NCBI GenBank assembly: GCA_016858145.1
Contig: JAEHOE010000029.1
Coordinates: 372,001 to 436,000 of the forward strand
DNA from: Edaphochlamys debaryana
Lineage: Eukaryota; Chlorophyta; Chlorophyceae; Chlamydomonadales
Direction: 5' to 3'
DNA length: 64,000 nt
Position numbers and translations under genes: made by a program. The notes beneath the pieces were generated by a model. It did not search any database. It was not told where the DNA came from and saw only the letters and a program-made list of their open reading frames with translations. Every line of letters starts with the position of its first letter. Position 1 is the stretch's first letter. Of this stretch, positions 57,131 to 64,000 are shown in pieces.

Positions 57131-60100
57131 TCAAGCACGCCCTCGCTTCCCCAGCTTGGCGCCGTCCGCCGGCACCGCGTACCGCTGCCACTCCTCCAGC
57201 TCCTCCTCCCCATCCCCCGCCCCCGCCGCCAGGGCGTCTCGGTCCTTGCGCCGAGGCGCCAGGCCCTGGTCCATCTCCGCCGATAGCAGGGGCCCCAGAA
57301 TGTCGGCGCCGTCGGGCACGGAGCGGCCCTGCCGCACCCAGTCGGTCAGGTACCTGCATCGCGGTGTGAGGGAGAGACTCATCGTTAGGGGCATGCGAGG
57401 TAGCGATCCATAGTGAATTTAATCTTTGTCTGCATCGCTCACAGTCCACACTCGCGGAGTCCCTGGGCTCGCAATCAATGCGGCCGTCGCCACGCTCAAC
57501 CCCATCGCGGGGAGAGAACCTTTGCTGCGACCTGCGACCCCCCCGGGCGCTCGTGCCTCACTTGAAGGCGCGCGCAAAGGCGTCCTGAACCTCGCCGGAC
57601 CGGAAGCAGCCCTCCGTGCAGTTGCGGCCTGCGGTTCGTTCGGGCGATCGAGCTTTATGGGCACGAGCCGGCATGCGGCATGCTGCGCCAGACCACTCCT
57701 GTGCCAAGACAAGTACGTACGGCACGCACAGTGTCGTACGTACACCTATCGTACAATCTGCCGTACCTGTCAGCGGGTCAATGGTGACGATGCGGTCGCC
57801 GTGGTCCGTGTGGGCGTAGCCCAGCACGTCCTACGGGGTTCCAATCGGGGGTCGGGTACCACAGGACGCCGGAACAGTCAGCAAACAGAGGTTGCCACCA
57901 CGGGCCCAGGTCGGCGGCATCAAACTAGTCGAGGCACATGAGCTCCAGGCCCAAGCATTGCTCCAGCTCCTCACCCGACATCCGGACCCGCTACTTGCAC
58001 CCCATGTCCCTGCCCGACCTCGTCCCCGCCCCGGCCTGCCTGCCCCCACCTTGTTCACGAGGCCCCCGTGCTTGACGGACACGGCCATGGTGTTGCGGTC
58101 GAAGCTGCAAGGTGGGAAGGGGCCGGGGGAGTGAGGTGGGAAGGGTGGCGAGGGGGGAAAGCGTGTGTATTGGCGTGACACGTGCGGTAGACACAGCCAT
58201 GGTGTTGCGGTCAGGGCTGCGGGGCGGCAGGTGGCGGGCAAGGCAGCGGGCAGAGCGGCGAGGGGGAAGCCACCGTGGGAGGCGGTACGAGCCGGTAAAA
58301 CGTATCTGTATTTGTGTGAGGGGCGGGGCAGCGGGCCCGGGGACTGCATGAACCACGGGCAAGGGCAGAGCGTGCCGTACGTGCCGTACAGCACACGCAC
58401 CTGTGGCCGTACCGCCGCATGAGGGAGTGCAGCAGCGGCCCCGGGTCGGCCAGGTCGGCCCCGCGCCGCTTCTCCTCCTGTGGGGGAATGCGAGTGTGGG
58501 AAGGCGTGCACGTGAAGCCGTTGCTGTACAAAAAAGGGAGATGGAGCGGCCAATAATTGCGCGCGACCACGCAGCACGCGCGGGTGATGCCCTCCCCCCC
58601 AGCCCCCCCGCCCAAGTCAGCCAGTTTCCCCATACACACACACGCCCTGGGTCGGGCTTCGGACTCCCGGGGCTCTCGGTTCCGTATCTACGACCGGCCG
58701 GCTGATTACCGCGCCTACGCTTTTCCTGGCCTTTACACGAGCAGCCCTGAACACGCCCTGGCAGCCCCCTCCGGCCCCCACCACCCCGCCCCCACCATGA
58801 GGTGCGCCATGCACAGGTACGTCAGGCCGTAGCTGCTAATGCCGCCAGTGGACACGTCAGCCAGCCCCTCGGCCTTGAGGAAGGACTTGAGCACCAGCAC
58901 CAGGGGGCGCAGGCAGGGCATGGCGTCCACCTGATAGGGGGGGAGGGGGGAGGGGGCAGAGGGGCAGAGAGCGAAGGAAGGTGGGGTTCGCATCAGCGCC
59001 AGCAGTACCGGTATGAGCAAGACGGTTTACCTCAAGGTTTCCCCCAACCCCCCCTCGCCCCCTGTCCTTCCCACGTGCCCCTCACCTGCAATTTGATGTA
59101 GGCTGCTGCTGCGGGTCCGCTCATCCCCGCCACCGACACATCCACACTGACGTTCTCCTGTCGGAGGCAGAGGGGAAGGATGGCGGACGGGACACGTATG
59201 GTGCGTTGGGGACCAGGCTGGGGGCACGGGGAGTGGCTGGTGGTTGGTCCTTGCAACTGTACCAGCGACACCGCGCAAGCCCGAACCTGCGTTTAATCCC
59301 GCAGCCTGACCACTGGCACCCGCTTAGCGCCCCCCGCTGTCGCGAGTCTGTGCCCTCTGCTGCTGCAACTCCCCCGAAAGCCCAAGGGCGATCCCTACGT
59401 ACGGCAAGCCCGCGCCCCGCCCCTGCGTGGTCAGCTTGGCTAGCAGCACTCCCCGCGCTCCCCGCTAACGAACGTGCGCGCTTGGCTATCGCAACTCGGA
59501 GCCCGCAATCCCTACAGCGATACGCACAGAGCCAACTCGCTGGACGGCCCATTCCAGTATGTTGGACGGGCGGGCACTACGCGGAACTACATCACACCTC
59601 CGGGGTCTCGCCGGGCGTTCTGCTCGCTTACGGTTTCCTCGTTGCCTAACACAAGGCCGCACACCTGCGTCGTGAGCTTGACCAGTGGCACGCGGGAGTT
59701 GCGGATGGTCCTCAGCGCCTTGAGCCGCAGCCGCTGGCGCAGCTGGGGAACCAGGCGGTCGAGCATGCGGGCCACCTGGGGGGCGGAGATGAAGAGTCAC
59801 ACGGGGGGCTTAGTAAGGCATGCGTAAGGTTGGTTCCTGTCCGCGCGCCGTTTGAGCGACCGGCAGTCGAGGAAGGGGATCGCGCCTCGCCCCACAGCTT
59901 TTGAGGCAGGGGAGGCACAGGCAACATACGGTTACCGAGCGCGTTGATGAAGCGTGAGGTGTGGGCTGCTTCGGCTGATTTGAGCATGCTGGCTGTGAGC
60001 ACCCTCCTTAATGCCCACCCACCCGCGGCCGGTCGGCATGGTCATAGAAGCCCAGCGTCTGCGCGGGAAGACGAGCGGACGGGGGATGGACTTGGAAGGT

Positions 60101-62819
60101 GAGAACGCGAGCAGACAGGATGCGCGAGCCCGTCATTTCGAGCCACCTGGAGAAACATTTGCCCCGCGGGCCGCAGCAATAGAAGCGAACGCACTCGGGA
60201 GGAGCTGAAGAGCTCTTCCACCCCATGCTTGCGGCGGTTGGGCGCCCGCAGCGCACACTGGCCGTCTGTGTATGCGCTCGTGGATTCACTTTACTCGCTG
60301 CTACCGGTAACGTAGGGTCGGCACATTCGCCGGCGAGGGCACTGATCCCCGCAGCCCGTGGCGATCGAAGCACTCGGGGGGGGACCCCTGGAGCCACCCA
60401 GCTCTTGAGTTGGTTTGCCTTACTCGCTAGTACCGGTAACGTAGATAGGGTCGGCACACTCACCGGCGAGGGCTCGGCGAGTCCGACCACCACCACGTCA
60501 ATGTCAGAGGCCCTCGTGCCAAGGCCGCACCTGAGGGGGGGCAGGGTGGGAGGAGAGGGAGGAGGGGAGAGTGAGCGGGTGGAGGGCATAGGGGAGAGAC
60601 GAGGCGGGTCATCACGGGGGAGCGCGGAAGGCGAGGTGATGCCGCCTTCGTGTTGTTCCCCGACGGCTTAGATCCTCTCCCTCGCACCGCCACACCTTCC
60701 ACCGCACACGCCCCTCAACCCGCCTTCCTACTCTTTTGGGGTTGGGCTACGAACATATGGTCAGCACTCACCCCGCCTCATGGCTGGGTCAGGCTTCGAA
60801 CTCGGGCCTCGGTTCCGTAATTAAGGCCGGCCGGCTAATCACCGCGCCTGAGACTCCCCGGCTCATGCGAGCAGCCCTACACACCCCACCTCACATGTAG
60901 CTGCCAAACGGCTCCACTTTCATCCGCCCCGAGTACGCCTCCCCCGGGAAAGCGCTCGCGGCGGCGTCACGGACCAGCTGCAGCACCTGAGAGGGCGGGA
61001 GGGGGGCCGGATTGGCGATACCGGTAGGCAACCGATGAGCGGCTCACGGGGCGATGCTGCAGATCACGGTACCCAGATCCAGATCCACCAACGCTTAGGG
61101 GCGGCACCCTCAGATGCGCACCCGCCGACGGGCCCTGCGTGCCCCGCGCCCTTCCGATCCAGGCTGCCCGGGTCCTCCGCTTTCGTCGGGTCTTGCAAGA
61201 CCCAGGAGGGGTGGGCGGTTAGCCTGGCCATGTAGCGACACACTCCCCCTGGAGGGTTCGCCACCCCTCACCCTCGGGGTGCTCGGGTCCTCGCATAACC
61301 GCCAGCCACACACTCGCACCTCAGTGCCCCCCCACCGGGCTGCCGCAGCCCCCGCTCCCCTCACCCACCCGCGCCTTGGCCTCCACCTCCTGCTGACGTG
61401 GCGTCAGGGCGTCCACGTGCTGCGCGATGTTGGCGCTGAGTACGGCATACACATGATCGGATTCGGACTTGGCTCCAGATCCGGATCTGGACGGCCCTGC
61501 AGCCGGCGCTGACGCAGCTGGGGCCGCCGAGCCGCCGCCCCGGGAGCCGTACATGTTGCCGTACATGCCACCCCCGCCGCCGCCACCTGGGCCTCCGCCG
61601 CCGGGCGGACCGTTGGCATAACCTCCGCCACCTCCGCCGCCACCGTTCGCCCGGGTCTGCTGACCCCCGCCGCCGCCGCCGCCACCGCCGTACACCCCTG
61701 CCGCTGGGCCCGGCCGGTCCTCCTGAGGAGCCTCCTTGAAACGACGTGCAGGCCTTTCGTCTCCCCTGCCGCCGCCACCCCCGCCCCCGCCGCCGCCTCG
61801 AGCACCCCCATATTCCCCGGCGCCCCCGCCTCCACCTCCACCGCCGCCGTATCCCGTGTACTGCTGTTGCGCGGGCGGGGCATACGGTGGCGGCTGGCCG
61901 TACGCCGGTTGGCCGTAGGGCTGTTGCGGGGGCGGCGCGTTGTACTGCGCTGGTTGCTGGTAGGCATTGTAAGGCTGTGGCGGCGGTTGCGGTTGCGGGT
62001 CGGGTTGCCGTTGGTATGGCTGCTGCTGGTACCCAGGATACTGCTGCTGCGGCTGCTGAGCTGGCATGTACGGAGGCGGCGGTTGGGAAGGCGGTTGAGG
62101 CCGGCCTGAGAGCGCCGCCAGGACAGACGATAGCGATGGGCCCTGCTGCGCTGGCGGCGGCGGCTGTGCTGGCGGCGGGGAGGGCCGCCGGTACGGTGGG
62201 GGCTGAGGCGGCGGCTGCGGTTGGGAATCCGAATCGGACCAGCGAATATGTTGGCGGCCGCCAGCGCTGTACTGGCTCTGTCCGCCACCCCCATCCCCGC
62301 TTCCATGGCGGTCCGGCGGCCGCTGATACGGCTCTTGCGGCGGCGGTTGGCCGTAGCCCGCTCCGCCGCCGCCAGCGCCGCCGCCGTAGCCCTGAGGGCC
62401 ACCTCCGCCGTACCCACCGCCTCCGGGTTGAGGGCCCTGGCCGTAGCCCTGCGGGCCCCGGCCTCCGGCGGCGCCGTTCCCCGAGTACGCCCCGCCGTAG
62501 GCCCCCAGGCCTCCAGCACCGTACGCCTGAGGGGCTCCACCGCCTCCGTAGCCCTGGGACGCAGTCCCTCGGTCCATGCGATCGCTCAAGCCACTCCGTC
62601 CGAGAGTTAGACCGTTTCGCTCGCGATTCGGGTAGGGCTCGTAGCGCTGTTGCGCCGGGACATGGTCGCCTTGAGACCGGCGGTCATCGCCACGGCTTGC
62701 CCGGCCTCCATAGCCGCCCCCGTCGCGCCCGGACGTTCCAGCAGGCCCGGGGTTGTAGCGCTCCCCGGCGCCGTACGGAGCCCGGCCCTGGGACGCCGGG
62801 GGCGGCCGATCGCGGCCGT
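57131..62819 (-). CDS. TRF4/TENT4-type non-canonical poly(A) polymerase (5' end unresolved)
   Basis: This is a nuclear poly(A)/oligo(A) polymerase of the Trf4/5-PAPD5 type, which tags RNAs for exosome decay in TRAMP-like complexes. Exons (minus): 61369-62819, 60895-60986, 60464-60530, 59665-59775, 59086-59157, 58796-58930, 58401-58477, 58050-58104, 57767-57830, 57562-57628, 57131-57353. They are in frame to TGA and give at least 803 residues. The nucleotidyltransferase site reads VEPFGSYMCGLGTRASDIDVVV (GS plus DxD), with the third Asp in SVDVSVAG. The PAP-associated helices include GGISSYGLTYL and the IDPL segment. The first exon encodes about 480 residues of Gly-Tyr-Gly, Pro-Gln and Arg-Gly-Gly low complexity, far longer than the yeast N-terminus. 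Its 62819 edge is an acceptor-like CGCAG with an in-frame stop just upstream, so one or more first exons with the true start are missing from my model. Confidence 0.85.
58189..58223 (-). repeat. Intronic copy of a polymerase exon start
   Basis: A diverged copy of 58077-58111, which is the acceptor and first codons of the DRNTMAVS exon, sits in the intron just before that exon. CCATGGTGTTGCGGTC is shared exactly. Confidence 0.85.
60291..60473. repeat. Direct repeat copying a polymerase exon end and donor
   Basis: 60291-60340 and 60420-60473 are copies of a 50-bp segment sharing ACCGGTAACGTAG and GGTCGGCACA. The second overlaps the exon that ends LAEPSP and its GTGAGT donor. In the first copy the donor reads GCGAAT. 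Confidence 0.85.
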
Positions 62820-64000
62820 CTGCGAGGCGTTGGGGTCAACGGGACGTCGGAGGATGATTGGGCCGGTCTTCGCGCGACCGTGCGATGCGGTCGGCTATAC
62901 GGATGGGGGGTCCTTGCTGTGCTGCTATACGCTAAGGCCCTGGGCACTGGCCGTCCGGTCAAGCCAAAGAGGTGCGCATGGTTGCCGCTGATGGATATCG
63001 GGTGAACCCGAGCCGACAAGTGCCTGGCCCGCCAGCATGTTGCTCAGAACACATTAGCCCCTGTGCAACCCAGTTGCTGGCGCTTCTGTGCGTCGTTGCG
63101 CTGGGCGCCGCGGCCGCTCACCTCCGGCGGGGCGCCCGTCGCGCTGCCCATAGCCGGTGCCACGCATCCTATAACTGGTATCTCAAAACATCAAACGGAC
63201 TGGGAATGGGCTATGTTGGACCCATGTCCGCGACCAGTTTGTGCGCCTTCTGCCGTAGCGGTTTACACTATTCACGGTGTGGTGATACAGACTGCTATTC
63301 TGCCAACGAAGACGCCCGCTGTCGCGGGCCCTGCGGAGGCGTGACACGCACCGTACCCAACCTGTGTTTTCCCGGCCTCACCCGCCTTCCCCCCGCGAGA
63401 CTCACGCGCCTCTCGCGAGACTACGTGCTGCTGCCCACCATCGCCTTTCACGCTACCCGCCCGGCGCCCGCTGCGAAGGGTCATCGGTGCCCCCGGCGAG
63501 TTACATCGCGTGCTCCAGCACATGCGCCATGCTGACGTGCTGACATGCTGGCTGTAAGACGCTTGGCGTGCGAGGGCGCGTCCGGCCATTGCACGTGGGG
63601 CTACTACATTCTCTAGGTGCTTCTGCCACGTCCTAGGTGCTTCTTCGCGTGGATCTTGCGGCCCCACTGAACGTTGGCGACTTAGCTGCGTGCTTGGACG
63701 CCCCCACCCCCATCAGCCTTTGTACTACCTCTCTCTCTCCACCTGTGCCTTACTGTAGATCAACAACACCTATGACGGCAGGGTCTCGAGGTGTCATTGC
63801 AGGGTACGCAGCCATGGCAGCGCACCGGGATCGTGCGACCGTCTCCCGAACCCTGCTCGACCTCGACGTCCTATGGCGCCAAGCAAGCGTTTGTCCTGGT
63901 GAGCAGCACGCGAGCTATGGCCGCCAACCGAAACAGGACCAAGCAACAGACCCACTCAACCGTGCCGTTATTAGCGGTTTGCACCAGAGCGCGTGTACAG
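62820..64000. other. Right-end region without an assignable gene
   Basis: The left part should hold the promoter or first exon of the poly(A) polymerase. The plus-strand frame 62972-63535 has a hydrophobic stretch (LLALLCVVALGAAAAH) but no clear ATG in context and no domain. 63755-63900 has splice-like signals (CTGTAG, TTGCAG, CTGGTGAGC) that could belong to a plus-strand gene continuing off the window. Confidence 0.4.

Noticed and set aside
61746..63005. 419-codon plus-strand open frame
   Set aside because: It is the antisense of the Gly/Pro/Gln-rich exon of the poly(A) polymerase, whose repeats keep all frames open.
62972..63535. Plus-strand small secreted protein with a hydrophobic N-terminus
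   Set aside because: The frame has no ATG in a reasonable position, no domain and no supported splice sites. The hydrophobic stretch alone is not enough.
1..64000. tRNA, rRNA or CRISPR array
   Set aside because: No cloverleaf with conserved boxes, rRNA core sequence or regularly spaced identical repeats with unique spacers was found on either strand by eye.

Overview
The window is GC-rich and intron-dense, and it carries flagellar outer-arm dynein. The short exons, the GTGAGT/GTGCGT-type donors and the C-rich NCAG acceptors fit a chlamydomonadalean (volvocine) green alga nuclear genome. No species can be fixed from sequence alone. No rRNA, tRNA, CRISPR or complete transposon was found.

Layout. 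129-2092 (-) is the 5' end of an axonemal dynein heavy chain gene, which continues off the left edge. 4513-33690 holds four paralogous multi-exon genes for secreted, cysteine-rich, EGF-like-repeat proteins. These are gene A (4513-9695, -, 455 aa), gene B (11703-16033, -, sister of A with two frameshifts), gene C (17763-23609, -, 593 aa) and gene D (25579-33690, +, 858 aa). C and D are head to head, and their start regions lie in a nearly perfect inverted repeat (arms about 1.1 kb, spacer about 235 bp). A second inverted pair flanks their 3' ends. A fifth paralogue, gene E (46009-55637, +, 909 aa), lies beyond two unrelated genes. These are an F-box-like protein (35852-37914, -) and a major-facilitator transporter (38401-44000, -). 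57131-62819 (-) is a TRF4/TENT4-type non-canonical poly(A) polymerase with a long Gly/Pro/Gln-rich N-terminus. The right end (62820-64000) has no gene I can assign.

Genes A-E were assembled by hand from splice sites. The reading frame closes across 16, 24, 33 and 38 exons in A, C, D and E, each with a signal peptide, regular cysteine spacing and a terminal stop. The proteins are chains of 6-cysteine EGF-like (partly TIL-like) modules of about 35-45 residues. Module boundaries are nearly always phase-1 introns, so modules are symmetrical (1-1) units. C, D and E also contain calcium-binding EGF linkers (D-[IV]-[DN]-E-C) built from exons of 4 to 13 nt, including a 4-nt exon AGTG at the same place in C and E. 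I do not recognise this as a named family. A role in extracellular matrix, adhesion or cell-cell recognition is inference only.

The sites most worth a second look are the micro-exons, the homogenised divergent promoter of C and D, the frameshifted gene B, and intronic copies of exon/intron junctions in the transporter and polymerase genes.
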